A stretch of DNA of 64,000 bases from an uncultured Alphaproteobacteria bacterium (GTDB lineage Bacteria > Pseudomonadota > Alphaproteobacteria > RF32 > CAG-239). Of this stretch, positions 18,367 to 26,754 are shown piece after piece. Location of the stretch: contig CAJUKS010000001.1 in the NCBI GenBank assembly GCA_910587405.1, forward strand, positions 124,001-188,000, written 5' to 3'. Each line of letters begins with the position of its first letter. Position 1 is the first letter of the stretch. The notes under the pieces were generated by a model. That model saw only the letters and a list, made by a program, of their open reading frames with translations, searched no databases and was not told the origin of the DNA. The position numbers were made by a program, and so were the translations under genes.

Positions 18367-18898
18367 AACGGCAATTGACGGGGTTTTTGTGGTTGAACCC
18401 CGGGTTTTCGAAGACGAACGCGGTTATTTTTTCGAAAGCTGGAACAAAGCGGCTTTGAAAGAACAGGGGATTGACTACGATTTTATTCAGGACAATCAGT
18501 CAAAATCCTGTTTTGGGACCATCCGCGGCATTCATTTTCAAAAAGGAGAATTTGCTCAGGCCAAGTTGGTGCGGGTTTTGGAAGGAACGGTGCTGGATGT
18601 TGCCGTCGATCTGCGGCCCGGATCGGCGACTTTCGGTCAGCACGTGGCAGTGGAATTGTCGGCGGAGAACAAAAAGCAATTGATGATTCCGCGCGGTTTC
18701 GGTCATGGATTCTCGGTATTGACGCCGACCGCCGTGTTTGCTTATAAATGCGACAACGTTTATTGCAAAGAGGCCGAAGGCGGTTTATTGTACAACGATC
18801 CCGCTTTGGGCATTGATTGGAAAATTGATACCGACAAAGCCGTATTGTCGGACAAAGACCGGCATAACCCGCTGTTAAAGGAGATCTCATGTATTTAG
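18353..18898 (+). CDS. rfbC: dTDP-4-dehydrorhamnose 3,5-epimerase RfbC
   Basis: Double epimerisation at C3 and C5 of dTDP-4-keto-6-deoxyglucose; 181 aa cupin. The protein shows VVEPRVFEDERGYFFESW, the active-site His in RGIHFQ, and RGFGHGFSVL. The ATG at 18353 follows GAGGA; an earlier start at 18335 lies deeper within rfbA. The gene overlaps rfbD by ten bases, so the two are probably translationally coupled. Confidence 0.95.
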   Translation: MKVSKTAIDGVFVVEPRVFEDERGYFFESWNKAALKEQGIDYDFIQDNQSKSCFGTIRGIHFQKGEFAQAKLVRVLEGTVLDVAVDLRPGSATFGQHVAVELSAENKKQLMIPRGFGHGFSVLTPTAVFAYKCDNVYCKEAEGGLLYNDPALGIDWKIDTDKAVLSDKDRHNPLLKEISCI

Positions 18899-19728
18899 TA
18901 ACCGGATGCAACGGCCAGCTCGGCAGTGAAATGAGACGCCTGCTGGGTGATCGGGCCGATTATACCGACCGCAATATTCTCGACATTACCAACCCCGAGG
19001 CGGTGCGCCTGGTGGTGAATCCCGAGCGTTATCAGGCGGTCATCAACTGTGCGGCCTATACCGCGGTTGACAAGGCCGAAGAAGATTCTGACCTGGCGGC
19101 TAAAATCAATATTGAGGGACCGGCGAATCTGGCTGCGACCGGGGTGCCGTTGATTCACATCTCGACCGATTATGTTTTTGACGGTAAAAATTATGTTCCT
19201 TATATCGAAACTGATCCGACCAGACCGAAATCGGTTTACGGATGTACCAAGCTGGAAGGCGAAAAGATCATTATGTCACGGGCTTCCACCGCGGTGATTA
19301 TTCGCACGTCTTGGCTATATTCGGAATACGGCAGCAACTTTGTTAAGACGATGCGCCGTTTGGGCAGCGAACGCGGAATGCTGAAGGTGATTTTTGATCA
19401 GATCGGAACACCGACGTATGCCGGTGATTTGGCGGCGGCGATCATCCATATTTTGCCGCAGATCCGTCCGGGAACCAAAAGCATTTATCACTTTTCCAAC
19501 GAAGGCGTTTGTTCCTGGTACGATTTTGCCAAAGAAATTATCGAGATGTCGGGGTTGGAGTGCGATATTCGCCCGATTGAAAGCTGGGAATATCCGTCCA
19601 AGGCCGCCCGGCCGCCATACTCGGTGCTGAACAAAGCAAAGATCAAGAAAGATTTCGGTATCCGCATCCGCCATTGGCGCGACGCTCTCAGAGAATGTAT
19701 TGAAAATATGGAGGAAAACAACTTATGA
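18889..19728 (+). CDS. rfbD: dTDP-4-dehydrorhamnose reductase RfbD
   Basis: Final NAD(P)H-dependent reduction to dTDP-L-rhamnose; 279 aa short-chain dehydrogenase fold. The N-terminus has YLVTGCNGQLGSEM. Next are INCAAYTAVDKAE, HISTDYVFDG and the active-site YGCTKLEGEK. GGAG in the end of rfbC serves as ribosome site. The stop overlaps the rfbB start as ATGA. Confidence 0.95.
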   Translation: MYLVTGCNGQLGSEMRRLLGDRADYTDRNILDITNPEAVRLVVNPERYQAVINCAAYTAVDKAEEDSDLAAKINIEGPANLAATGVPLIHISTDYVFDGKNYVPYIETDPTRPKSVYGCTKLEGEKIIMSRASTAVIIRTSWLYSEYGSNFVKTMRRLGSERGMLKVIFDQIGTPTYAGDLAAAIIHILPQIRPGTKSIYHFSNEGVCSWYDFAKEIIEMSGLECDIRPIESWEYPSKAARPPYSVLNKAKIKKDFGIRIRHWRDALRECIENMEENNL

Positions 19729-20741
19729 AGACTATTTTAGTAACCGGCGGCGCCGGATTTATCGGGGCAAACTTTGTGCCTTATCTGGCGGAAAAATATC
19801 CGGATTATCTGGTAATCAATCTGGACAAACTGACTTATGCCGGCAATTTGGACAATCTGAAAGAATGCGAAAAAGCGCCTAACTACAAGTTTGTGCAAGG
19901 TGATATTTGTGATGCCGCTGCGGTTAATCGGTTGTTTGAAACATACGATGTCCGCGGCGTGGTTCACTTTGCCGCCGAAAGCCATGTCGACAATTCGATT
20001 ACCGGGCCGCGCGCTTTTATCGAAACCAACCTGGTCGGAACGTTCACGTTGCTGGACGCCGCCCGCAATCACTGGATGAAAGGTCCCCATCAGGTCAAAG
20101 ACGGTTATGAAGACTGTCGCTTCCATCATATTTCGACCGATGAAGTTTACGGCGCTTTGGGAGATACCGGTTATTTCAGAGAAACGACGCCCTATGATCC
20201 CAGTTCGCCGTATTCGGCTTCGAAAGCCGGATCGGATATGCTGGTGCGTGCTTATCACCGCACATACGGCATGAATGTCACGGTTTCCAACTGTTCCAAC
20301 AATTACGGGCCGAAACAGCATCCCGAAAAACTGATTCCGAAGATCATTTCCAACGCTCTGGCCGGTAAAGATATTCCGATTTACGGCGACGGCAAAAACG
20401 TGCGCGACTGGCTGTATGTTCTGGACCACTGCAAAGCGATCGACCTGATTTTCCATCAGGGAAAAAGCGGCGAAACTTATAATATCGGCGGCCATAACGA
20501 AAAGAACAATTTGGAGATTGTCGATGCGATTTGTTCGATTTTGGATCAGCGGCGTCCGCGGGAAGACGGAAAGTCTTACCGTGATTTGGTTGTCTTTGTC
20601 AAAGATCGTCCGGGACACGACCGCCGCTATGCGATTGATGCGGAAAAACTTTGTCGCGAACTGGGCTGGAAAGCCGATGAAAATTTTGCCAGCGGTATCG
20701 TTAAGACGGTGGACTGGTATTTGAACAGCTTCGGACTGTAA
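19725..20741 (+). CDS. rfbB: dTDP-glucose 4,6-dehydratase RfbB
   Basis: Oxidises and dehydrates dTDP-glucose to the 4-keto-6-deoxy sugar; 338 aa. The Rossmann motif is TGGAGFIGANF. The active-site segments are STDEVYGALG and YSASKAGSDMLV. The region CSNNYGPKQHPEKLIP is typical of the family. Fourth of the rhamnose genes, coupled to rfbD by an ATGA overlap. The next gene starts nine bases after its stop, so the operon probably continues. Confidence 0.96.
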   Translation: MKTILVTGGAGFIGANFVPYLAEKYPDYLVINLDKLTYAGNLDNLKECEKAPNYKFVQGDICDAAAVNRLFETYDVRGVVHFAAESHVDNSITGPRAFIETNLVGTFTLLDAARNHWMKGPHQVKDGYEDCRFHHISTDEVYGALGDTGYFRETTPYDPSSPYSASKAGSDMLVRAYHRTYGMNVTVSNCSNNYGPKQHPEKLIPKIISNALAGKDIPIYGDGKNVRDWLYVLDHCKAIDLIFHQGKSGETYNIGGHNEKNNLEIVDAICSILDQRRPREDGKSYRDLVVFVKDRPGHDRRYAIDAEKLCRELGWKADENFASGIVKTVDWYLNSFGL

Positions 20742-20750
20742 GGCGGCAAA

Positions 20751-21542
20751 ATGAGAAAATACGGATTTAAACTGTTCAGCAGCAATTTGCAGAACAACCC
20801 CGCATTTGTTGACGAGGCGGCGGCGTTTGTGCGACAAAACTGCCTTGAAATGTTTGTGGAGTTGATGATCATTCCGTCGACGCCGGAAGCGGATTTGGCC
20901 CTTTTGCAACAAAAGTTTGCGGGCCTGGAAGTGACGATCCATGCGCCGCACAACAGTATGGGGTTTGATACCGGCTACCGAGAACGTTTTGAAAGCAATG
21001 CGAAAATTCTGAGCCATGCCCAAAGAGCAGCCGACCGCTTTGATGCCAAAGTGATTGTTGTCCATGCCGGCGGCGGCGAGGCGAAAGAAAACTTGGAAGA
21101 AACGGCCCGGCAATTCCGTTTGTTTAACGATCCGCGGATTGTGATCGAAAACCTGCCTTACGAAGCCAGTGACGTGGAAGGTCGGATGCACGGCACCACG
21201 CCCGAAGAAATAAAATATGTAATGGATTATGCCGGTTGCGGTTTCTGTTTCGATTTTTCCCATGCCGTTTGCGCGGCTAATTCGTTGGGGCTGGACCTTG
21301 AAAAACAATTGTCGGGGTTTTATAAATTAAAGCCGACGCTATATCATATGTGTGACGGCGATGTTCGGGGAACCGAAGACGAACATATGCATTACGGCGA
21401 AGGAAATTTTCCTTTGAAGGAATTTTTGCAAAAGTATGTCGCGGCCGATGCAATGATTACGATGGAAACCGGTGCGGGAATGCCGATAAACGCTTCTGCC
21501 TGGATTGAAGATTTTAATTATTTGCATTTGTTGCAGCAATAA
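20751..21542 (+). CDS. Xylose isomerase-like TIM-barrel protein
   Basis: 263-aa protein of the sugar-phosphate isomerase/epimerase and AP-endonuclease-2 fold. Putative metal ligands and active-site residues sit at strand ends: His64 and His67 (TIHAPHN), His105 (VVHAGGGE), Glu133 (VIENLPYE), Asp168 and His171 (CFDFSHA), His199 and Asp202 (YHMCDGD), and Glu239 (METGAG). It could be a sugar isomerase/epimerase or an endonuclease IV-like enzyme. Its place directly after rfbB argues for sugar metabolism. It is not a standard member of rhamnose operons. The substrate is unknown. Confidence 0.75.
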   Translation: MRKYGFKLFSSNLQNNPAFVDEAAAFVRQNCLEMFVELMIIPSTPEADLALLQQKFAGLEVTIHAPHNSMGFDTGYRERFESNAKILSHAQRAADRFDAKVIVVHAGGGEAKENLEETARQFRLFNDPRIVIENLPYEASDVEGRMHGTTPEEIKYVMDYAGCGFCFDFSHAVCAANSLGLDLEKQLSGFYKLKPTLYHMCDGDVRGTEDEHMHYGEGNFPLKEFLQKYVAADAMITMETGAGMPINASAWIEDFNYLHLLQQ

Positions 21543-21555
21543 CGGGGAGAAAAAA

Positions 21556-21903
21556 ATGCCTTTTTTAAAAGTTTATTCCAACGCGGAATTAAAAGACAAG
21601 AATGCGGAGCAATTTACCGAACGGGCAGCGGAACTGGTTGCGCATAAGCTGGAAAAACCGATCGGTTATGTTGTGGTGAGCCTGGCACGGGAAACGTCGA
21701 TGTCTTTCGGCGGCAGCAGCGAAACCAAAGGCGTGCTGGCCTATGTGGATTCGATCGGTTTTAACGATAAACAGGGTTTGATTAAGCTGTTGACCGAATT
21801 CTTTTACGAACGTTTTGAAAATGTCGAATTGAATAATATCAATATCGTTGCCACCTCGCTGTCGGCTTCAGAGGTGGCGATTGCCGGCCGTTTTCTCGGC
21901 TGA
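21556..21903 (+). CDS. Macrophage migration inhibitory factor-like tautomerase
   Basis: 115-aa member of the MIF/tautomerase superfamily. The start MPFLKVYSN would expose the catalytic Pro1 after removal of Met. KPIGYVVVSL places a Lys at the position of MIF Lys32. The strongest signature is MSFGGSSETKGVLAYVDSIG, which follows mammalian MIF almost residue by residue. Phenylpyruvate or dopachrome-type tautomerase activity is expected for the family; the real substrate is not known. The ATG at 21556 follows GGGGAGA, 13 bases after the TIM-barrel gene, and a terminator follows. No signal peptide is present. Confidence 0.88.
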   Translation: MPFLKVYSNAELKDKNAEQFTERAAELVAHKLEKPIGYVVVSLARETSMSFGGSSETKGVLAYVDSIGFNDKQGLIKLLTEFFYERFENVELNNINIVATSLSASEVAIAGRFLG

Positions 21904-21942
21904 AGATGAGGCGGTTGCAAGCTCTGAGAACAGTGCTAAAAT

Positions 21943-21987
21943 AAAAAATAAAGGTTGATTCTGTCGGATATCAACCTTTATTTTTTT
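21943..21987 (+). terminator. Terminator of the rfb / MIF transcription unit
   Basis: AATAAAGGTTGAT pairs with ATCAACCTTTATT around a ten-base loop (core 21953-21959 with 21970-21976), followed by TTTTTTT. Confidence 0.85.
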
Positions 21988-22067
21988 ATGTTTTTGCCGA
22001 GGTGCCAATTTAAGGAGACGCAAGTTTACACCGGCTCAGATGTGACAGGAGACGCAATGATCCGCTC

Positions 22068-22667
22068 TTATCCGAAAACTTTAAGGCGATCTTCGATCGG
22101 TAAAAAGCTCTTTTCATCGGCGGGGGCGCTGATGCTTCCGAACGGCATTTGCGACAAAAGCATCCAATGTTCCGGCAAATCGAAAGCCAGCCGTACTTCG
22201 TCGTCAATCAACGGGTTGTAATGCTGCAAAGAAGCGCCGATACCGTGTTCGGCCAAAGCGAGCCAAATCATGTATTGAAGCATTCCGCTGGATTGCAGTG
22301 ACCATTTGGGAAAGTTTTCGCTGTACAGAGGAAACTTTTTTTGCAGATTTTCAATGGTGGTACAATCTTCAAAAAACAGAATTGTGCCGATGCCGGTGGT
22401 AAATGACTTTACCTTCTCAATCGTTTGCGGCATTTTGTCGTCGGGAACAATTTTGCTCAGTTCTGTCAGTACAATGTCCCAAAATTTGTGGTAATGTTCG
22501 CCATACAGCACCACCACGCGGGCCGATTGCGAATTGAAGGCCGACGGACAGAATTTCAGGGCGTGAGTGATAATTTCGGTAATATCGTTTTCTGCCAGCG
22601 CGGTTTCATTTCCCAGATGGTAAATGGAACGACGCTTAACAAAAAGGCTGCTCAGGTCTTCACTCAT
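22068..22667 (-). CDS. Nitroreductase family protein (HBN1/YdgI type)
   Basis: FMN-dependent oxidoreductase of 199 aa. It starts LFVKRRSIYHLG and has PSAFNSQSARVVVLYG for FMN binding. WSLQSSGMLQYMIWLALAEHGIGASLQHYN, read here as two consecutive stretches, is the dimer and flavin region. The C-terminus QMPFGSISAPADEKSFLP is typical of the oxidoreductase subgroup related to fungal Hbn1/Frm2. It probably reduces quinones or nitro compounds with NAD(P)H. The gene is downstream of the RNHCP gene by 75 bases and may share its transcript. Confidence 0.85.
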   Translation of the reverse strand: MSEDLSSLFVKRRSIYHLGNETALAENDITEIITHALKFCPSAFNSQSARVVVLYGEHYHKFWDIVLTELSKIVPDDKMPQTIEKVKSFTTGIGTILFFEDCTTIENLQKKFPLYSENFPKWSLQSSGMLQYMIWLALAEHGIGASLQHYNPLIDDEVRLAFDLPEHWMLLSQMPFGSISAPADEKSFLPIEDRLKVFG

Positions 22668-22742
22668 ATTTCATACTCCATGTTGTTTTGCCTATAATAT
22701 AATCGGTGCCGGGGTTTTCGGAAAGAGCAGCCGAACAAAAAA

Positions 22743-23066
22743 TTAGCGGGCGCTTCGCCGCATGATGTCGGTAATTGCCTCAATATCGTCCGGTTGCCGC
22801 GGATCTTCGCTGATAATGTTGCTGCGTTCAAAACCGCATTTTTGGCAACGATGGACAATCTGGTAGCCTTTTTTGGAATTGTAAATGATTTTTATCGGTT
22901 CCATCAGGCCGCCGCAATCAGCGGCGCGGTCGCCGGGAACGATGTCCACATGACGGGAATAAAGGCAAAAAGGGCAGTGATTGCGGTAGCTGCCGTCTTT
23001 AAGCGGCAACACTTCCCGTCCGCAGTGCTCACAGACAAAACCGGTGTTTTCTTCTTTTCGGGTCAT
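22743..23066 (-). CDS. RNHCP-domain zinc protein
   Basis: 107-aa protein with the signature YRNHCPFCL that names the RNHCP family. Three cysteine pairs are visible (CEHC, CPFC, CQKC) plus Cys in AADCGG, so it probably binds zinc through two ribbons. The function of the family is unknown; nucleic-acid binding is a common guess. It begins two bases after the TPR-methyltransferase stop, as third gene of a minus-strand operon with the uracil-DNA glycosylase gene. Confidence 0.85.
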   Translation of the reverse strand: MTRKEENTGFVCEHCGREVLPLKDGSYRNHCPFCLYSRHVDIVPGDRAADCGGLMEPIKIIYNSKKGYQIVHRCQKCGFERSNIISEDPRQPDDIEAITDIMRRSAR

Positions 23067-23068
23067 TG

Positions 23069-24799
23069 TTATTTTTCCTTTGCGATAAAGACAAAACCGT
23101 TGACATCTTCGCCGTTTTCGTGGCGTAACACGGCGGGAAGCTCCGTTATATTCGAATAGCCCGCCTTTTGCAAAAGTTTTTTGACATAGGCCGGATTATG
23201 CCGAAAGCGGCCGTTGGGCATCAAACGCCAGGATTCCGTCGTGTCGTCGGCTGCAATCGAAAAACAAAAGTTGCGTGGAAAAATCAGCGGGATAATTTCA
23301 TCGAGAGCACCCAAATATCCGAACACGTCGGCGGCAACCACCATATCGGCCGCGGGAAGACGCCGGCAATAGTCGGTAATGTCGGCTTCTTCCAAACGAT
23401 CGTATATCTTTTTTTGCCGGGCCTTTTCCAGCATGGCCGGCGATATGTCAATACCGGTGAGAGAATTGCGGGGATTCTTGAGTGCGACGCCGGTCAGTCC
23501 GGTTCCGCAGCCGAGATCGATGATGTGTCCTTCAAGCGGTCCCAACTTGTCGGCGATGATTTGCGGCAGCCGATAGTCGAGTCGCTGCATAACCTCCTCA
23601 TAGTTGTCGGCAAACAAATCAAACAGTTTTTGCACATATTCTTTGCCGCTTTCTCCGTCGGTGTGGTCAAAGATTTCGTTGAGACGGCGGGCGAAGATGT
23701 TGTTGGGGGTTTTCTTAAGCCAGTTGCGGGCGATTTTTTGCGCTTCTTCGGGTGCTTTTTCGTACAGAAGCATCAATGTTTCGGCAATATTGAGAGCGTA
23801 TTCCTTCCGGTCGGGCTGATGTAACAAAGCGTTAAAAAACAGTCCCAGCGCTTCTTCGTATTCGCCGAAGTCTTTTTGAATAATACCGAGATTGTTGGAA
23901 ACTTCGGGTTTTTCGGGATCCAGAATGACTGCCTGTCGGTATTCTTCCAATGCTTCATGCAACCGTTTCTGCCGATACAGCAGATCGGCATAATTAATGT
24001 GAGCGTCAATATTTTGCGGTGACAGGTCAAGCGCCTGTTTATACATCTTTTCGGCGGTTTCGGGGTCGGGTTCGCGGTTGGCCAGATTGATGAGGGCGCC
24101 GACCGATTTGGGATTGAAAAGGAGAACGCGCCGAAAATACGGTTCGGCACGGTCGGGTTGCTGTTGTTCCAGATAAAGCTCGCCGACGAGGAGGGCGGTT
24201 TCTTCGTCTTGCTGCAGGTTATATGCGAGTTGTGCGGATTCCAGCGCGGATGCTGTTTGTCCCGATTGCCGTTGCAGCAGACTTATATAATAAGGGATCA
24301 GTGCTTCGTGCGGGTATTGAGACTGCAGTTTTTGCAAAGCCGGCAGATCCTGATTCATTTTAGCGAGGTTGGCGCGAGGTTCGACATAACCCGGTTCCAG
24401 CAGTGCCGCCTGATTAAACTGATCTTGGGCCTGTTCGCGGCGGCCGGCGGCAAGGTAAAGGTTGCCGAGAGCATTATGCGCTTCTTTGATACCCGGCTGC
24501 AGTTGCAGAGCCCGGTGATAATATTCGACGGCTTCGGCGGTTTTATGACAACGTTCGAGCGACCAGGCGAGATTAAAATAGTATTCGGCGGTCTGAGGAG
24601 ATTGTGCAATCGCGCGGCTGAAGCAGTCGGCGGCTTCCGAGTGCAGGCCCTTGTTTTGGGCGATCAGGCCGAGCAGGTTGAGAATGACCGGATGATGGGG
24701 GGAAGTCTCCAAAATTTTGCGGTAAAGCCGTTCGGCTTCGTCCAGTTTGTCTTCGTTATGAAACTTGAGCGCCTGTTGCATTATCAAATCGTAAGACAT
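23069..24799 (-). CDS. TPR-repeat protein with C-terminal methyltransferase domain
   Basis: 576-aa two-part protein. Residues 1 to about 385 are tetratricopeptide repeats (for example AERLYRKILETSPHHPVI, EAVEYYHRALQLQPG, EALEEYRQAVILDPEKPEV). Residues 395-570 form a Rossmann S-adenosylmethionine-dependent methyltransferase with motif I IIDLGCGTGLTG at 426-437 and LTGIDISPAMLEKA. The repeats probably select a protein partner or substrate. Similar fusions occur in alphaproteobacteria, but the target is unknown. It overlaps the upstream glycosylase stop by one base. Confidence 0.85.
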   Translation of the reverse strand: MSYDLIMQQALKFHNEDKLDEAERLYRKILETSPHHPVILNLLGLIAQNKGLHSEAADCFSRAIAQSPQTAEYYFNLAWSLERCHKTAEAVEYYHRALQLQPGIKEAHNALGNLYLAAGRREQAQDQFNQAALLEPGYVEPRANLAKMNQDLPALQKLQSQYPHEALIPYYISLLQRQSGQTASALESAQLAYNLQQDEETALLVGELYLEQQQPDRAEPYFRRVLLFNPKSVGALINLANREPDPETAEKMYKQALDLSPQNIDAHINYADLLYRQKRLHEALEEYRQAVILDPEKPEVSNNLGIIQKDFGEYEEALGLFFNALLHQPDRKEYALNIAETLMLLYEKAPEEAQKIARNWLKKTPNNIFARRLNEIFDHTDGESGKEYVQKLFDLFADNYEEVMQRLDYRLPQIIADKLGPLEGHIIDLGCGTGLTGVALKNPRNSLTGIDISPAMLEKARQKKIYDRLEEADITDYCRRLPAADMVVAADVFGYLGALDEIIPLIFPRNFCFSIAADDTTESWRLMPNGRFRHNPAYVKKLLQKAGYSNITELPAVLRHENGEDVNGFVFIAKEK

Positions 24800-25446
24800 C
24801 AGGCTTTGTCTCCCAGTTCTTCGCGAATTTGCCGGATAACGTTTTCGAACATTTCGGCGGTTAAAACGCCGGTATTTACGTTGTAGCGCGAAGTATGATA
24901 AGAGTTGAACAACACCAGATTGTGCCGGGGCAACAAATGCCGCGCGCCGTGTGCGAATTTGAAGGCGGATTTAGGGTACCCGAGTGTGCCGAGCAAGGCA
25001 TTATGGGCTACGCCGCCCAATGCGAGAATAATTTTCAAATTGTCCAGAGCTTCCAACTCGCTGACAAGAAAACGGCGGCAGTTGTTGACTTCTTCGGCCA
25101 CGACTTTGTTTTGCGGCGGTACGCAGCGGACGCTGTTGGTGACCCGTGCGTCGACCAGCCGATAGCCGTCATCGGCGCGTTTGCCGTAGTTGCCGGTGGC
25201 AAAGCCGTATTTTTTCAGAACCGGATAAAGAAGGTCTCCGGCGTAATCGTTGGTAAACGGGCGTCCGGTCTGGTTGGCCCCTTTCAGCCCCGGCGCCATT
25301 CCCAAAATAAGCAGCCGGGCGTCAGAAGGACCGAACGGCGGAACCGGCGCATTGTAAAAAGACGAAAATTTTTGACGGTTGTCGGTACGGAAAGCAACCA
25401 GGCGCGGACATAAGGGGCAATTTTTTTCTGGGCATAACATATTCAT
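24799..25446 (-). CDS. Family 5 uracil-DNA glycosylase (UdgB-like)
   Basis: Base-excision repair enzyme of 215 aa. An N-terminal CPLCPRL supplies part of an iron-sulfur cluster. The active-site motif ILGMAPGLKGANQTGRPFTN, the segment TNSVRCVPPQNK and the C-terminal motif YHTSRYNVNTG all fit family 5. These enzymes remove uracil and some deaminated bases; like others of the family it lacks the catalytic Asp of family 1. Two ATGs are possible (25446 and 25440). A TATAAT on the minus strand at 25460-25455 is very close to the start, so the leader could be very short. Confidence 0.87.
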   Translation of the reverse strand: MNMLCPEKNCPLCPRLVAFRTDNRQKFSSFYNAPVPPFGPSDARLLILGMAPGLKGANQTGRPFTNDYAGDLLYPVLKKYGFATGNYGKRADDGYRLVDARVTNSVRCVPPQNKVVAEEVNNCRRFLVSELEALDNLKIILALGGVAHNALLGTLGYPKSAFKFAHGARHLLPRHNLVLFNSYHTSRYNVNTGVLTAEMFENVIRQIREELGDKA

Positions 25447-25553
25447 TTTCCTAAATTATAGATCTTTTTTATTTAATTTAGCACATTTTTTTTGAATTGC
25501 ACTCTTTAATTTGGGCAAACAATGGTTACATCAACAATCAGTAATATTATGAC

Positions 25554-25562
25554 TGTTATAAT
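25554..25562 (+). promoter_or_regulatory. Extended -10 promoter of the outer-membrane barrel gene
   Basis: TGTTATAAT at 25554-25562 is a perfect -10 with the extended TGn motif; no good -35 is visible. The leader from about 25569 to the ATG at 25623 would be 54 nt. Confidence 0.55.
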
Positions 25563-25622
25563 ATTTACAACAGACTTTTGAATACAGTTAACAAAAACCT
25601 ATTTATAAATGGAGTTTAAAAT

Positions 25623-26180
25623 ATGAAAAAAACATTACTGTTAGCAGGTGTTGCTTGCCTCTTTTCCGTAAGTGCAAATGCAATGGATTTAAACAGAGAA
25701 TTTAAGCCTTACATCGGTTTTGATTATGTTTATTCTCATGCAGACTACAAAAAGCTGGCCAAGGATCCGAAAAAGGATTATAACTCCGGCGCTGTTAACC
25801 TCGGTACCATGATTACGCCGTATTCCAGCTTGGAAGCTTTCTTCCAGCAGTCGGGCGAAAGAAAATCCTTTAAAGGAACGATTGATCAGGTAAAAACCGA
25901 ATTTTATGCTTATGGCTTGGATGCTTACGGTTACATGCCGATCGGCTGTGACGGCTTCAATCTGCTCGGTACCCTCGGTCTGGCAAACTACAATATGAAG
26001 GTTAAGTATGTTAGAGGCAGCCAGAATAAACAGAGAATGGGTTATCGTGCCGGTGTCGGTATGCAGTACAACTTCACCGAAAACTTTGCTGCCCGTGTTG
26101 TCGGCAGATACAGCTATATCGGTGCCAGAAACCTTGATAATCTGATGGAAGTTACCGCCGGTGTGAAATTTATGTTCTAA
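25623..26180 (+). CDS. Outer-membrane beta-barrel protein
   Basis: 185-aa protein with a clear signal peptide (KKTLLLAGVACLFSVSANA, cleavage before MDLN). The mature chain alternates aromatic and polar residues in about eight strands (FKPYIGFDYVYSHADY, KTEFYAYGLDAYGYMP, NFAARVVGRYSYIGARN) and ends in KFMF, the C-terminal aromatic signature for outer-membrane insertion. It resembles the OmpA-like and Omp25-like small barrels of alphaproteobacteria. There is no C-terminal peptidoglycan-binding domain. It has its own promoter and terminator. Confidence 0.85.
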   Translation: MKKTLLLAGVACLFSVSANAMDLNREFKPYIGFDYVYSHADYKKLAKDPKKDYNSGAVNLGTMITPYSSLEAFFQQSGERKSFKGTIDQVKTEFYAYGLDAYGYMPIGCDGFNLLGTLGLANYNMKVKYVRGSQNKQRMGYRAGVGMQYNFTENFAARVVGRYSYIGARNLDNLMEVTAGVKFMF

Positions 26181-26198
26181 TCTTCCCGCGGACACCAT

Positions 26199-26237
26199 AA
26201 AAAACTCCGGCATTAAAAAACTGCCGGAGTTTTCTTT
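26199..26237 (+). terminator. Terminator of the outer-membrane barrel gene
   Basis: AAAACTCCGGCA (26201-26212) pairs with TGCCGGAGTTTT (26222-26233) around a nine-base loop; a T run ends the stem. Confidence 0.88.
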
Positions 26238-26306
26238 AGGTGTTGCCAAATTAATTAATTGTTGTTATTCTGCCGGCAAAATAAAACTGAATCAGAGGAT
26301 ATAACA

Positions 26307-26654
26307 ATGAGTTTGAAGAAAATTTATTTTGCCATTCTGGTTGCCGCGGCGGCAATCATCATTATCAGTATGTTTACCGGCACCAAGTTTATTCCGGTCA
26401 GCCTCGGCATTTTGCAGGAAATGATCGTCGATTGGAAAATATTCGTGCCGGCAATCGTTTGCGCTTTTGCCTTCAGCAAAGTGAGATATTATTGGTTGAC
26501 AATGCTGGTCTGTTCGATCGTCACATCGATGATTATTCAGGTCTTCTTTTTCAGTATACGGGCCGGTTTGTACATTATCGGTCTGCGTGCCTTGTGTTTT
26601 TTGATTGTCGTTTATATCGTCGATTATCTGCGCTTGATCGGAAAACGCAAATAA
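26307..26654 (+). CDS. Small inner-membrane protein of unknown function (115 aa)
   Basis: Three to four hydrophobic helices are visible: about 6-24 (IYFAILVAAAAIIIISMF), 42-58, 62-80 and 86-105. The C-terminus is basic (RLIGKRK), consistent with a cytoplasmic end. No family was recognised. The ATG at 26307 has GAGGA seven bases upstream; the frame is open to 26259 without another good start. It is followed by a strong hairpin and then the tRNA-Ser gene. Confidence 0.68.
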   Translation: MSLKKIYFAILVAAAAIIIISMFTGTKFIPVSLGILQEMIVDWKIFVPAIVCAFAFSKVRYYWLTMLVCSIVTSMIIQVFFFSIRAGLYIIGLRALCFLIVVYIVDYLRLIGKRK

Positions 26655-26667
26655 TTGTAAAAAATGC

Positions 26668-26696
26668 TTGACCTTTGGGATTGTTTTAGGTAAAAA
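26668..26696 (+). promoter_or_regulatory. Candidate promoter of tRNA-Ser
   Basis: TTGACC at 26668-26673 and TAAAAA at 26691-26696 are 17 bp apart, about 60 bp before the mature tRNA. A 13-bp inverted repeat (26677-26689 with 26697-26709) overlaps the element. Confidence 0.45.
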
Positions 26697-26709
26697 CTAA
26701 AGCAATCCC
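26677..26709. repeat. Inverted repeat (hairpin) between the membrane-protein gene and tRNA-Ser
   Basis: GGGATTGTTTTAG pairs with CTAAAGCAATCCC (one G-T wobble) around a seven-base loop. There is no T run on the right side, so it is not a standard terminator. It covers the spacer and -10 of the possible tRNA promoter. Confidence 0.7.
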
Positions 26710-26754
26710 CGATTGAGATAAGGGCCGATTTGCAAGCAGTATTGCTGATGAAAC

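Noticed and set aside
19737..21308. Long minus-strand frame opposite rfbB and the TIM-barrel gene
   Set aside because: Antisense shadow crossing two well-supported genes; no conserved motif and no promoter.
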